This document shows positions 1 through 8,128 of a DNA stretch of 64,000 nucleotides, in pieces. The notes under the pieces were generated by a model. That model was not told where the DNA came from, did not search any database, and worked only from the letters and a program-made list of their open reading frames with translations. How positions within the stretch are numbered: position 1 is the stretch's first letter; every line of letters starts with the position of its first letter. A program made the position numbers and the translations under genes. Source of the DNA: Streptomyces sp. R33 (lineage in GTDB: Bacteria > Actinomycetota > Actinomycetes > Streptomycetales > Streptomycetaceae); NCBI RefSeq assembly GCF_041200175.1, contig NZ_CP165727.1, forward strand, positions 868,001 through 932,000, in the 5' to 3' direction.

Positions 1-2
1 CG

Positions 3-851
3 GCCTTCGATCTCCTGGACACGGCGGCCAAGACCGGCGTGAAGGAGTTCAACCTCGCCTTCATCACCTCCGGCGGCGGCTGTTCCCCGCTGTGGGGCGG
101 TGTCACGGCCCTGGGAGACGACCGGGTCGCCTCCCAGATAGCCGGACTGCGCGCCAAGGGCGGGGACGTCCGGGTGTCGTTCGGCGGTGCGGCCGGCTCC
201 GAACTGGGCCTGGCGTGCGCCTCACCCGCCGACCTCGCCGCCGCGTACGGCAAGGTGGTGGACACGTACAAGCTGACCAAGGTGGACTTCGACATCGAGG
301 GCGCGGCCCTGCCCGACACGGCGGCGAACAGCCGGCGCGCGCAGGCCATCGCGCAGCTGCAGAAGTCGCATCCCGGGCTCGACGTCTCGTTCACCCTGCC
401 CGTGATGCCCGAGGGGCTCACACAGCCGGGCGTCGACCTGATCGCCAATGCCAAGCAGAACGGTGTGGCGGTCTCCGCCGTCAACATCATGGCGATGGAC
501 TACGGCCCGGCGTACAGCGGCGACATGGGCGGCTACGCCATCCAGGCCGCCACCGCGACGCAGGCGCAGATCAAGGGCGTACTGGGCCTGAGCGACGCGG
601 CGGCGTGGAAGACGGTGGCCGTCACGCCGATGATCGGCGTCAACGACGTCTCCAGCGAGGTGTTCAAGGTGGACGACGCCACCCAGCTCGTGGAGTTCGC
701 CCGGTCCAAGGGCCTCGGCTGGCTCGCGATGTGGTCCGGCGCCCGTGACAAGCAGTGCCCCGGCGGCGCGAAGAACTCCGCCGACGCGACGTGCTCGTCC
801 ATCGTCCAGGAACCCCTCGCCTTCACGAAGGCCTTCGCCGCCCGCGGCTAG
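3..851 (+). CDS. GH18 chitinase, C-terminal part (5' end outside window)
   Basis: The frame is open from the first bases, so the start and any signal peptide or binding modules lie upstream; the GTG at 39 is internal. The 282 visible residues form a glycoside hydrolase family 18 barrel. The family signature DxxDxDxE is seen as VDFDIEG at about bases 282-302, the last acidic residue being the expected proton donor. The next strands (FTLPVMPEG; VNIMAMDYG, with the Met-x-Met-Asp-Tyr substrate-assist residues; and a WSGARD strand near the end) match bacterial chitinases. The enzyme should hydrolyse chitin and is probably secreted, although that part is not visible. The stop overlaps the stop of the convergent small gene by 3-4 bases. 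Confidence 0.9.
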   Translation, partial: AFDLLDTAAKTGVKEFNLAFITSGGGCSPLWGGVTALGDDRVASQIAGLRAKGGDVRVSFGGAAGSELGLACASPADLAAAYGKVVDTYKLTKVDFDIEGAALPDTAANSRRAQAIAQLQKSHPGLDVSFTLPVMPEGLTQPGVDLIANAKQNGVAVSAVNIMAMDYGPAYSGDMGGYAIQAATATQAQIKGVLGLSDAAAWKTVAVTPMIGVNDVSSEVFKVDDATQLVEFARSKGLGWLAMWSGARDKQCPGGAKNSADATCSSIVQEPLAFTKAFAARG

Positions 852-1060
852 GGGGTGTCTCCGGTGACGCGCTTGGCCGCTTCGCTCTCGGCAGCGGGCG
901 GTGACAGCTCGGAGAGGGTGTCGAGCGCGTGATCGTCCCGCAGTTCCGCCTCCCAGGCGGCCGCCAGTTCCGCCTGCCGCTCGCGAGGCATCTGCTCGAT
1001 CTCCTCCCGGCGGGCCGGGCTCAGGGCCTTCAGGAACCGCGAGAGCTCATCCATCTGCAT
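848..1060 (-). CDS. Small acidic protein of unknown function (70 aa)
   Basis: I do not recognise this family. It is an Arg/Glu-rich, predicted helical soluble protein (LSRFLKALSPARREEIEQMP, then an AELAAAWEAEL helix) with a proline/serine-rich tail and no signal peptide. An AAGGAGGAG ribosome binding site sits a few bases before the ATG, which argues that it is real. It starts 15 bases after the stop of the VOC gene on the same strand, so the two are probably cotranscribed. Its 3' end touches the convergent chitinase gene. Confidence 0.6.
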   Translation of the reverse strand: MQMDELSRFLKALSPARREEIEQMPRERQAELAAAWEAELRDDHALDTLSELSPPAAESEAAKRVTGDTP

Positions 1061-1075
1061 CGTTCTCCTCCTTCA

Positions 1076-1870
1076 TCAAGCGGGCTTGTCCGGGGCCGTG
1101 ACCACCGTGAAGAGGCCGCCGTCCGGGTCACTCAGGGTGATCCGGCGCCCCGAGGCCGTGGTGTGGACCGGTGAGACGGTGCGGCCGCCGAGCCGGACGC
1201 CGGTTTCCACGGCGGCTTCGAGGTCGGGTACGTGGAAGTGGACGTGCCAGCGCGGCCGGACCTGCGGATCCGGGGCCTCTTCAATGGCTCCGCCGCTGAT
1301 CAGGGCCACGGTGTCGCGGCCGCGTCGGACGACGACGCGGCCGTGCTCGTACGAGACGTCGCAGCACCCGGGGCGCTCACAGGCCCAGTCGAGCACCTCG
1401 CCGTAGAACACGGCCGCGGCGAAGGCGTCGCGGGTGCGCAGCTCGAGCCATCCGGCGGCGCCGCCGGGATGCGCCGTCCAGTCCGGGATCACCTCGCCCT
1501 GCCAGAAGCCGAAGACCGCGCCGTCGGGGTCGGCTGCGAGCGCGGCGCGCCCGGTCCCGAAAGCCAGCGGGCCCACCGCCATCGTGGCGCCGCGCTCGCG
1601 CACCCGGGCGGCGGTGTCGTCCGCGTCATCGACGGCGAAGTACGGGGTCCATGCCACCGGGACACCGAGGCGTGGGGCGAGCGCACCGATTCCGGCGACC
1701 GGCACGCCGTCCTGCAGCGCGACGGAGAATCCCTCGCCGAGGCGGGTCGGGCGGAACCTCCAGCCCAGTACGGCGCCGTAGAACTGATGGGCGGAATCGA
1801 GATCGCGGGCCATCAAGGTGACCCAGCACGGCGCGCCGAAGACCTCATGGCTTGACGTCGACAACGGCAC
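1076..1870 (-). CDS. VOC (glyoxalase/bleomycin-resistance fold) protein, two domains
   Basis: The 264 residues contain two vicinal-oxygen-chelate modules. The first begins PCWVTLMARDLDSAHQFYGAVLGW; the second begins GWLELRTRDAFAAAVFYGEVLDW and ends in the usual SDPDGGLFTVV strand. This two-module form is common in Streptomyces as hydroxylase-like or antibiotic-binding proteins of unknown substrate; the substrate cannot be read from the sequence. A GTG start at 1870 is chosen because GGGAGG precedes it by a few bases. The small gene downstream follows after 15 bases and is likely in the same operon. Confidence 0.85.
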   Translation of the reverse strand: MPLSTSSHEVFGAPCWVTLMARDLDSAHQFYGAVLGWRFRPTRLGEGFSVALQDGVPVAGIGALAPRLGVPVAWTPYFAVDDADDTAARVRERGATMAVGPLAFGTGRAALAADPDGAVFGFWQGEVIPDWTAHPGGAAGWLELRTRDAFAAAVFYGEVLDWACERPGCCDVSYEHGRVVVRRGRDTVALISGGAIEEAPDPQVRPRWHVHFHVPDLEAAVETGVRLGGRTVSPVHTTASGRRITLSDPDGGLFTVVTAPDKPA

Positions 1871-2079
1871 CGACCTCCCTCGACCTCCCCCCGACCCACA
1901 CTAGCCCGGGGCCGGGTGACCGGCTCCGAGGCTGGGCCACCCGTGTCTCGGGCGAGGCTGCCGCCGGAAAACAACGTACGGCGTACGGAGTGCGGACGCG
2001 GCGAACGGCCGCACATCCGGACGTGCCTTCTTGATCCCTGTGACGCGTGGGGCAGCCGAGTCCGGGAAGGAAGGCACGT

Positions 2080-3276
2080 ATGCCGGAAGTCATCGTCACC
2101 GTACGTTCGCTCGTCCGCCGCCATCGGGAGCCCGCCGTCGTACAGGCCCTCCGGTCGACGGCGGCGGCCGTGGTGTCCTACGTCGTCGCGCTCTGGCTGA
2201 GCAGCGAGCCGGCGCCCCTGACCGCACCCCTGACGGCGCTGCTCGTCGTACAGGTGACCCTCTACACCACCCTGACCACCGGCATCCGGCGGGTGAACTC
2301 GGTGGTCGCGGGTGTCCTGGTCGCCATCGGGTTCAGCGCCCTCGTCGGCCTCACCTGGTGGAGCCTGGGCCTGGTCATCCTCACCTCGCTGGTCGTGGGC
2401 CATCTGGTGCGGGTCGACGAGTTCGTCCCCGAGGTCGCGATCAGCGCGATGCTGGTGCTCGGGGTGACACAGGTGGCGGCCACCGCCTGGGACCGCGTAC
2501 TGGAGACGCTGATCGGGGCCGTCGTGGGGCTCCTGTTCAACCTCTTCCTCGCACCGCCCGTATGGGTGGCGCCGGCGAGCGAGGCGATCACTTCGCTGGC
2601 GGGCCGCATGCGCAACCTGCTGGTGCACCTCGGCGACGAGCTGCACCAGCACACGCCGGTAGAGCAGGCGGCAGCACGGCTGCACGAGGCACGGCGGCTC
2701 GACAACGACATCGCGCACGTGGACTCGGCGCTGCGGCAGGCCGAGGACAGCCTGCGCCTCAATCCCCGGGTGAAGGAGGCACTGCTCTTCCGCCTGGTGC
2801 TCCGTACGGGACTCGACACGCTGGAGATCTGCGCCGTCGTCCTGCGGGTCTGCTGCCGCACGCTGACCGACCTGGCCAAGACGCGCACGGACGGCCCGCT
2901 CTTCTCGGACCACCTCGCGCAGGCGCTGCGGGAGCTGTTCGGGCACATGGCGATGGCGCTCGAGCACTTCGCCGTACTGATCACCGCGCAGATCACCGCC
3001 AGTGCGGAGGAGGCGGAGGTCCGGCTGACGCAGGAGCTCGCGGCGGCGCGGATCAGCCGCGAGCGGGCCGCGCACCTGCTGCAGGAGGAGGCGCGCTCAC
3101 GGCCGGAGACGTGGCAGTTGTACGGGGCCCTGCTCGCGGAAGCCGACCGGGTCCTGGACGAACTGGGGGTGGAGAAGCGCTCCGAACGGCTCGTGGAGGA
3201 GCTCGACCGGCACTCGCGCACGGCCCGCACACGGCGCCCGCAGCTCCAGCGCCTGTGGCGGGGCGGTGCGGGCTAA
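2080..3276 (+). CDS. FUSC / aromatic-acid exporter family membrane protein
   Basis: The 398-residue protein has an N-terminal half with five or six hydrophobic segments (ALRSTAAAVVSYVVALWL, APLTALLVVQVTLYTTL, VLVAIGFSALVGLTWW, LGLVILTSLVVGHLV, a segment around LETLIGAVVGLLFNLFL) and a long helical cytoplasmic C-terminal half. This is the layout of fusaric-acid-resistance/YeeA-like exporters (FUSC family), which export aromatic acids; the substrate here is unknown. The ATG at 2080 is preferred over an upstream start because GGAAGGAAGG lies just ahead of it. A GC-rich hairpin at 3417-3444 lies downstream. Confidence 0.85.
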   Translation: MPEVIVTVRSLVRRHREPAVVQALRSTAAAVVSYVVALWLSSEPAPLTAPLTALLVVQVTLYTTLTTGIRRVNSVVAGVLVAIGFSALVGLTWWSLGLVILTSLVVGHLVRVDEFVPEVAISAMLVLGVTQVAATAWDRVLETLIGAVVGLLFNLFLAPPVWVAPASEAITSLAGRMRNLLVHLGDELHQHTPVEQAAARLHEARRLDNDIAHVDSALRQAEDSLRLNPRVKEALLFRLVLRTGLDTLEICAVVLRVCCRTLTDLAKTRTDGPLFSDHLAQALRELFGHMAMALEHFAVLITAQITASAEEAEVRLTQELAAARISRERAAHLLQEEARSRPETWQLYGALLAEADRVLDELGVEKRSERLVEELDRHSRTARTRRPQLQRLWRGGAG

Positions 3277-3416
3277 CGGCACGCCCTTCACGCGCGCGTA
3301 CCGGCGCCCGCGGCAGGCGAGGCCGAGCCCGGGTCGGCCTGCGCCGAGGCGCGGCGGCACACCGCCCACTCACCCGCACGGCGCAGCGACTTCGCCGCTC
3401 GCCCGTCATGGCGAAT

Positions 3417-3444
3417 CCCCGGCAGGGCATCCGCCCTGCCGGGG
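3417..3444. terminator. Hairpin between convergent genes
   Basis: A perfect 12-bp inverted repeat (CCCCGGCAGGGC and its complement) has a 4-base loop. It lies between the FUSC gene and the convergent DUF6131 gene and may serve both directions. There is no T-run, as is usual for streptomycete terminators. Confidence 0.75.
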
Positions 3445-3490
3445 ACCACGCGCTTGGGTGGGGCCCTCACGGGGTCCGCCCGGGCCGTCG

Positions 3491-3646
3491 TCACCAGTAG
3501 TGCTTACGGCCTCCCACTGCGTGCCCGACAGCGCCGAGCAGCCAGAGGATCAGGCCCACCACGACGAGAATCAGGCCGATCGTCCACAGAATCGAGATTC
3601 CGGCGACGAATCCTATGATCAGTAGGATTACTCCGAGGATTATCAC
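3491..3646 (-). CDS. DUF6131 family small membrane protein (51 aa)
   Basis: Translation from the GTG at 3646 gives MIILGVILLIIGFVAGISIL, a second hydrophobic span (LWTIGLILVVVGLILWLLGA) and a tail GHAVGGRKHYW. This is the conserved form of the two-span streptomycete DUF6131 proteins, whose role is unknown. The GTG is preferred over the longer open frame because GGGAGG stands about 5 bases ahead of it and the longer N-terminus is not hydrophobic. The gene is shorter than many gene finders keep. Confidence 0.8.
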   Translation of the reverse strand: MIILGVILLIIGFVAGISILWTIGLILVVVGLILWLLGAVGHAVGGRKHYW

Positions 3647-3788
3647 GACAACCTCCCAGGGCCCCAGTACCTGAGTGCACCAGGACACCCTGCGTGTACC
3701 ATCAATGCCGCATTTCATGCCTCGACGGGGCCCGTATTTGAAGCCGGTGGCCGGGGCCCGGGTGCCGTCCGCCACGCTCGTCGCGCCC

Positions 3789-4301
3789 TCAGGCAGGGTG
3801 ACCGGGCTCGAGGTCCTTGACGTCGCGGTACCGCAGCAGGACGGGGACGCCTTCGACCGGCGGGGACTGCTCGGTCGGCGCCAGCAGGAATCCCATGTGA
3901 TCGCCGCCTTCGACGTGCCGCTCGATGCGGCCCACGAACCAGGCGCAGGCGTCGGTGAGCACGGGACTGCCGTCCGTACTGCGCTGCCAGGCGACCGACC
4001 GGAACTTGTCCACCCGGTCACCGGTCTCGCCGCCGAACAGCTCGGCCAGCGCCTGCTGGTCACGGCGCATCACGTGCACGGCGAGGTGGGAGGCGCGGCG
4101 GGCGACGCGGTACGTGTGATTGAGCGTGGACAGCCACACCATGAACCGCGGCGGATGGATCGAGCACTGCGAGGCGAAGCCCACGAGGCAACCCGCCACC
4201 TCGCCGACGGCCGCCGCCGTGACCACGTACACGGGCCCGTCGAGCACGTCGGTGACCGAGTTCGGCTCGGTCCCCGTCTCCGGTTCCTCCAGCTCAGGCA
4301 T
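3789..4301 (-). CDS. Flavin reductase-like / FMN-binding split-barrel protein
   Basis: The 170-residue protein has the core of the flavin reductase domain: VYVVTAAAVGEVAGCLVGFASQ, then SIHPPRFMVWLS, then a His-rich AVHVMRRDQQALAELFGGETGD stretch. Such proteins bind FMN or FAD and reduce flavin with NAD(P)H, often for a partner monooxygenase, but no obvious partner is adjacent. The ATG at 4301 is chosen because the residues upstream of it do not fit the family; no clear ribosome binding site is visible. It lies downstream of the GvpU-like gene on the same strand with a gap of about 80 bases. Confidence 0.85.
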   Translation of the reverse strand: MPELEEPETGTEPNSVTDVLDGPVYVVTAAAVGEVAGCLVGFASQCSIHPPRFMVWLSTLNHTYRVARRASHLAVHVMRRDQQALAELFGGETGDRVDKFRSVAWQRSTDGSPVLTDACAWFVGRIERHVEGGDHMGFLLAPTEQSPPVEGVPVLLRYRDVKDLEPGHPA

Positions 4302-4379
4302 GTGGGTGCGCCTGCCCGCCGGGCACGGGCACAAACGGGGCCGTCCGGGCGACGGCGCCCGCTGCCCGCGCCGCGGGTC

Positions 4380-4769
4380 TCAGGGTTCGGAGTAGCTGAA
4401 GTCGCCCATCGTCCAAGCGCTGACGTCCTTGATGGCGATCCGGTACATGCCACCGGTCTCGGGGATGCCCACGGTGCCCTGGAGGATCCTGGCGACGTGG
4501 AAGTGCAGGTAGGAGGGGGGATGTGGTGCGTTGCGCAGGGGGAGGTCCGTCCCCTCGGCCCCTTCGGCATCCATGAAGACGCTCGCGAACGGACCGAGCC
4601 GGTCCGAATCCGCCAGGACTTCGGCCACCCGCCGCCGCCATGCGCTCTCGGGGGCGAGGCGGCCGGTGATGACGGCGCCCTGCACCAGCACGGTCAACGA
4701 CATCTGATTGGTCTGCTGCGACTCCACCGCGGCGGCGATGGCGACCAGCAGGTCGTCAGGCTTCGACAT
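4380..4769 (-). CDS. Hypothetical protein resembling gas-vesicle accessory GvpU
   Basis: The 129-residue protein has an N-terminal helix, a beta strand region SLTVLVQGAVITGRLA, a helical middle, and a C-terminal YLHFHVARILQGTV...GGMYRIAIKDVSAWTMG segment. This order (ITL-nGxxVxGxL ... LHLxxARi ... gGxxRxxIxxVxgf) resembles GvpU-like proteins that accompany gas-vesicle clusters. No gvpA, gvpF, gvpL or gvpN gene is present here, so the assignment rests on pattern only. It could equally be a general small regulator or chaperone. Confidence 0.6.
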   Translation of the reverse strand: MSKPDDLLVAIAAAVESQQTNQMSLTVLVQGAVITGRLAPESAWRRRVAEVLADSDRLGPFASVFMDAEGAEGTDLPLRNAPHPPSYLHFHVARILQGTVGIPETGGMYRIAIKDVSAWTMGDFSYSEP

Positions 4770-4841
4770 GGGCAGGAATGCTACAAGGTCCGCCCTGCAA
4801 CCCGGGCGTGTCCCCGCGTGCGCCGGGGGCGGGGCGCGGCG

Positions 4842-5873
4842 TCAGCCGGTGAAGCCGACGTGCACGTGGTCGTGGTGCGTGTCGTCGGAGAAGAACTGGT
4901 TCGGCGTGGCTCCACCCGAAAGACGTACCGGGCCGCCGACGTTGTACGAGCCCGCGGCCGCTGCCGAGCGCATGAATGCGGTGATCAGCCTGCGCGGGGT
5001 CGCGGGGTCGACGACGGGATGCCCGTCGATGCCCCAGACGTCGAAGGCGCGGCCGACCGGGTGGTCGCTCGGCCGGCTCGTGCCGAACACGTTGAGCGGG
5101 TGCCCCGACCGGACCACGCTGACCGACACCCGGTACTTCTCGGCGAGCCGGAGCATCGCGCGCAGCACGCTCTCGTGCACCGCTCCGCTGCGGATGTCCG
5201 CGGCCGAGTCGGGCGGCAGCTCGATCCGGGGCTGGGCGAGCACCGTCCGCGCCGAGGCGCCGAGCGGCGCGGCGGGCCCCGGGCGGCCGGGGTGCAGAGC
5301 GGTCACGGCCCAGCCCCCTGGGGTCCGGTCGAGCCGGACGTCGACGGTGGTTCCGCCCTGGCGCACGACCCCGCCGGTACGGGTGGTCTGGGCGCAGGGG
5401 ATCAGGACGCTCGCGGTGTCCGGCAGGAGCCCGCCGTACTGTGCGTCGATCACTCGGACGACGGCTTGGTCCGCCGGGGGTGTCAGCGGCCCCGCTTCGG
5501 CGGCGAGCCGGGCGGCCAGCGGTCGGGCGATGCCGAGCGCCGCGGCCCGCTGCGCCGCGTTGCGCGGGCCGCCTTGGCCCGGCGGCCAGGTCCCGAGCGC
5601 CTCGACGAGCCGTACGGCGGCGAGTTTGACCGCGGGCTCGATCTCGCCCGGACCCGGCCGCCAGGGAACCGCGGCCGGAAGACCCGCCGAGGGCGCCGGC
5701 GAGACCGGTGCACGCGCGGCCTCGGCAGGCGTGGCGCGCCGCGGAGCGGGAGACGCTTGCGTACCCGGCGAGCAGCCTGCCGCAACGGCGCACCAGGCGG
5801 CCGTGCCCAGCAGGAGCGAACGGCGTCCGACGCCCTCGGACGGGGTTTCGCGGATCGCGGGCGGCAGGACCAT
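4842..5873 (-). CDS. Tat-exported lipoprotein with D-Ala carboxypeptidase-like C-terminal domain
   Basis: Starting at the ATG at 5873, the N-terminus reads GRRSLLLGTAAW followed by a lipobox AVAAGC, so the protein is probably exported folded by Tat and lipid-anchored. An ATG six codons upstream (5891) is possible, but GAGGAG lies 6 bases before 5873. The middle 180 residues are an uncharacterised domain. The last 110 residues contain RPSDHPVGRAFDVWG and DDTHHDHVHVGF, the SxHxxGxAxD and HxH zinc-ligand pattern of LAS/M15-type peptidases that act on peptidoglycan peptides. Activity is inferred, not shown. Confidence 0.8.
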   Translation of the reverse strand: MVLPPAIRETPSEGVGRRSLLLGTAAWCAVAAGCSPGTQASPAPRRATPAEAARAPVSPAPSAGLPAAVPWRPGPGEIEPAVKLAAVRLVEALGTWPPGQGGPRNAAQRAAALGIARPLAARLAAEAGPLTPPADQAVVRVIDAQYGGLLPDTASVLIPCAQTTRTGGVVRQGGTTVDVRLDRTPGGWAVTALHPGRPGPAAPLGASARTVLAQPRIELPPDSAADIRSGAVHESVLRAMLRLAEKYRVSVSVVRSGHPLNVFGTSRPSDHPVGRAFDVWGIDGHPVVDPATPRRLITAFMRSAAAAGSYNVGGPVRLSGGATPNQFFSDDTHHDHVHVGFTG

Positions 5874-6099
5874 GACCGGCTCCTCGGACATCCGGGCGGC
5901 GGGACGCGGCGGCCGGGTCACCCGACCACCACCGGCAACCTCGCACTCCCACGGCGGTCCTGGTCCGTTCCGTCCGGCCCGCCCCTGTCTTCTCCCCCTT
6001 TCGGGGGACCGCCGTCCTGCATCTGCCCACGGTCCGTGATCGCACGTCCGCCGTGCGACCGGCAGGTTTCGCGGGCGGGAGACCGGTAAGGCGCAGCGC

Positions 6100-7098
6100 A
6101 TGGTGCGATTCGGATACACGATGATGACCGAGCAGGCCGGCCCCCGGGAGCTGGTGGAGCACGTGGTCGGTGCCGAACGCGCGGGGTTCGACTTCGCCGT
6201 CATCTCCGACCACTACTTCCCCTGGCTCGACGCCCAGGGCCATTCCCCCTATGCGTGGAGCGTCCTCGGAGCGGCGGCGCAGGCCACGACGGCCATCCCG
6301 CTGATGACGTACGTGACGTGCCCGACGGTGCGCTACCACCCGGCGGTCGTGGCCCAGAAGGCGGCGACCGTGCAACTGCTGTCCGAGGGGCGCTTCCGGC
6401 TGGGCCTGGGCTCCGGCGAGAACCTCAACGAGCACGTCGTCGGCCCCGGGTGGCCGGCCGCGCACATCCGCCTGGAGATGCTGGAGGAGGCCGTGGAGAT
6501 CATCCGCGAACTCTTCGGCGGGGGCTCCGTGAACCACCACGGACGGTACTTCGACGTCGAGAACGCCCGCCTGTGGGACCTGCCCGACGAGCCGCCTCCC
6601 ATCGGCGTCGCGGTCTCCGGCGACCGCTCCTGCGAGCTGGCGGGCAGGCTCGCCGATCTGGCGATCGCCATCGATCCCGAGAGGGAACTCCTGGAGGCCT
6701 TCGACCGATCGGGCGGCGCCGGGAAGCCGAAGGTCGGCCAGCTCGCCGTCTGCCATGACGTCGACCGGGACACGGCCGTCAAGCGCGCCCACGAGCAGTT
6801 CCGCTGGTCACTGGGCGGCTGGCGCGTCAACGCGGAGCTGCCGGGGCCCGCCGCCTTCGAGCAGGCGTCCAGGTACGTCCGCCCGGAGGACGTCGCCGAG
6901 TCGATCCCGTGCGGCGAGGACGTGAACGTCTTCGTCGACGCCGTCCGCCCGTTCGTGGACGCCGGCTTCACGGAGGTGGCACTCGTGCAGGTGGGCGGAG
7001 CACACCAGTACCCGTTCCTCGAGTGGGCCGAGGCCACCCTGCTCCCCGCGCTGCGCGCGATGCGCCCGGCCGGGCCGTCGGCAACCCTCGAAGACTGA
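6100..7098 (+). CDS. F420-dependent LLM-class oxidoreductase (TIGR03557-like)
   Basis: The 332-residue luciferase-like monooxygenase-fold protein begins MVRFGYTMMTEQAGPRELVE and continues with the subgroup signatures ISDHYFPWLDAQGHSPYAWS, TYVTCPTVRYHPAVVAQKAAT and RFRLGLGSGENLNEHVVG. Members of this subgroup use reduced coenzyme F420 and include the F420-dependent glucose-6-phosphate dehydrogenase relatives. The hydride acceptor or donor here is unknown. The ATG has a weak AAGG site. It is transcribed away from the Tat lipoprotein gene across 226 bases, and a hairpin at 7118-7149 ends the unit. Confidence 0.88.
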   Translation: MVRFGYTMMTEQAGPRELVEHVVGAERAGFDFAVISDHYFPWLDAQGHSPYAWSVLGAAAQATTAIPLMTYVTCPTVRYHPAVVAQKAATVQLLSEGRFRLGLGSGENLNEHVVGPGWPAAHIRLEMLEEAVEIIRELFGGGSVNHHGRYFDVENARLWDLPDEPPPIGVAVSGDRSCELAGRLADLAIAIDPERELLEAFDRSGGAGKPKVGQLAVCHDVDRDTAVKRAHEQFRWSLGGWRVNAELPGPAAFEQASRYVRPEDVAESIPCGEDVNVFVDAVRPFVDAGFTEVALVQVGGAHQYPFLEWAEATLLPALRAMRPAGPSATLED

Positions 7099-7117
7099 CC
7101 CCTCACCACGGGATCCC

Positions 7118-7149
7118 GCCTCCCGGGCACCGGCGTGGTGCCGGGAGGC
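7118..7149 (+). terminator. Hairpin terminator after the LLM gene
   Basis: A 13-bp stem (GCCTCCCGG..CACC with one bulged G) with a 5-base loop is followed by the T-rich stretch TTCTCGTCTT. It sits 20 bases after the LLM stop and ahead of the convergent small gene, so it may be used from both sides. Confidence 0.8.
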
Positions 7150-7201
7150 GTTCTCGTCTTCCCGCGTGCCGATCGGGAAGAAGGGTCTCAGAACAACGGC
7201 C

Positions 7202-7477
7202 TCAGGTGTGCAGGCGGCCGTTGGTGCCGTCGTGGGCGTCTGCGTGCGCATCGTCGAACCAGTAGTCGCCGGCTGCCAGGTACCGGAAGGAATGCACCTG
7301 CTTGGTCGGCAGTTTGACGGTGACGGCGCGCGAGCCGTCGGCGCGCGGAGTCAGCGTGTGCGTACCCGGCTTCCAGTCGTTGAAGTCGCCGACGACGCTG
7401 ACCGGGCCGGGCGGTTCGTCGCCCGGCAGGACGAACGTCACCTCGGTACGGTCCTTGCGCAGCTTGCGTTCGAGCAT
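7202..7477 (-). CDS. Small stand-alone isoamylase early-set / glycogen-binding-fold protein (91 aa)
   Basis: The protein has the E-set fold found in AMPK-beta glycogen-binding modules and at the front of isoamylases: KVTFVLP-like strand (TEVTFVLPGDEP), then VSVVGDFNDWKPGTHTL, then RAVTVKLP, then HSFRYLAAGDYWFDDAHAD. The GDFNDW motif is diagnostic. No catalytic domain is attached, so it may bind carbohydrate or a partner. The ATG at 7477 is chosen because GGGAGG lies 8 bases ahead. The winged-helix gene upstream on the same strand ends about 150 bases before it. Confidence 0.82.
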   Translation of the reverse strand: MLERKLRKDRTEVTFVLPGDEPPGPVSVVGDFNDWKPGTHTLTPRADGSRAVTVKLPTKQVHSFRYLAAGDYWFDDAHADAHDGTNGRLHT

Positions 7478-7627
7478 GAACAGGCCTCCCACGAAGACAC
7501 GGACGGGCATGGAGCCCGGTCCATCGTGTCGCCCGCGGGGTTCCACACCCGGCAACACGGCCGCCGCACCACCCGTGTGGCTGCTCCCGGCCTTCCGGAA
7601 GCCGCTCCGGCTCCGGCCGCCGGCCCG

Positions 7628-7942
7628 CTATCGCCTCGCCGGGGACATGTCCTCGGCGAGCAGGTCGAGCAGGCCCGCGACCTCGTGGCCGGCCTCGGCG
7701 GGGTGCCGGAACATCGCTCCTTCGGCGATCTCGTACCGATTGCGCCTGCCGTCGCGCGAGCGGGTCAGGTACCCGTCCGCTTCGAGGTCGGCGACGATCG
7801 CCTGGACGGTCCGCTCGGTGAGTCCGCAAGTGGCCGCGACGTCGCGCAGACGAACTCCGGGGTCCCGCGAGATGGCGACGAGGACCCGTGCATGGTTGGT
7901 CAGGAACGTCCACGTGGCGCGGCGCTCTGAGCTGCTGTCCAT
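7628..7942 (-). CDS. MarR/ArsR-like winged-helix transcriptional regulator (104 aa)
   Basis: One winged helix-turn-helix domain fills the protein: TFLTNHARVLVAISRDPG, RLRDVAATCGLTERTVQAIV (recognition helix), DLEADGYLTRSRDGRRNRYEI (wing). A short C-terminal helix follows. No metal-binding or ligand motif is evident. The ATG at 7942 follows a close GGAG. It is divergent from the STAS gene at 8129, and the unusually AT-rich gap between them holds a 20-bp palindrome at 8036-8055 that is a good candidate operator. Confidence 0.82.
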   Translation of the reverse strand: MDSSSERRATWTFLTNHARVLVAISRDPGVRLRDVAATCGLTERTVQAIVADLEADGYLTRSRDGRRNRYEIAEGAMFRHPAEAGHEVAGLLDLLAEDMSPARR

Positions 7943-7983
7943 GTCTCCATCATGCGCCGCTCCATTCGCGTGAGACAAGTCGC

Positions 7984-8055
7984 GTAAGGCATGTCGTGTA
8001 AGGCGAGACGGGTGACAGAAGACGTGTAAGGGAAAACGTGAAATATATTTCCCGT
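7984..8055. promoter_or_regulatory. AT-rich divergent promoter region with a 20-bp palindrome and repeated GTAAGG
   Basis: GTAAGG occurs at 7984, 7998 and 8026. Bases 8036-8055 form a palindrome with nine of ten base pairs matching, centred on GAAATATATTTC (8040-8051, itself perfect). GGGAAA at 8030 and TTTCCC at 8048 add a nested pair. Such AT-rich DNA stands out sharply from its surroundings. It lies between the winged-helix regulator gene and the STAS gene. Confidence 0.65.
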
Positions 8056-8128
8056 ATTTCTTGACGCATGACGGAACCCGGCGGACGATCGAGATGACAG
8101 CGATACGACTGGGCCAAGGGAGACGGAG

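Noticed and set aside
3675..6089. An 804-codon open frame on the + strand
   Set aside because: It is antisense to four well-supported genes, with an Arg/Gly/Ala/His composition typical of the GC-rich opposite strand.
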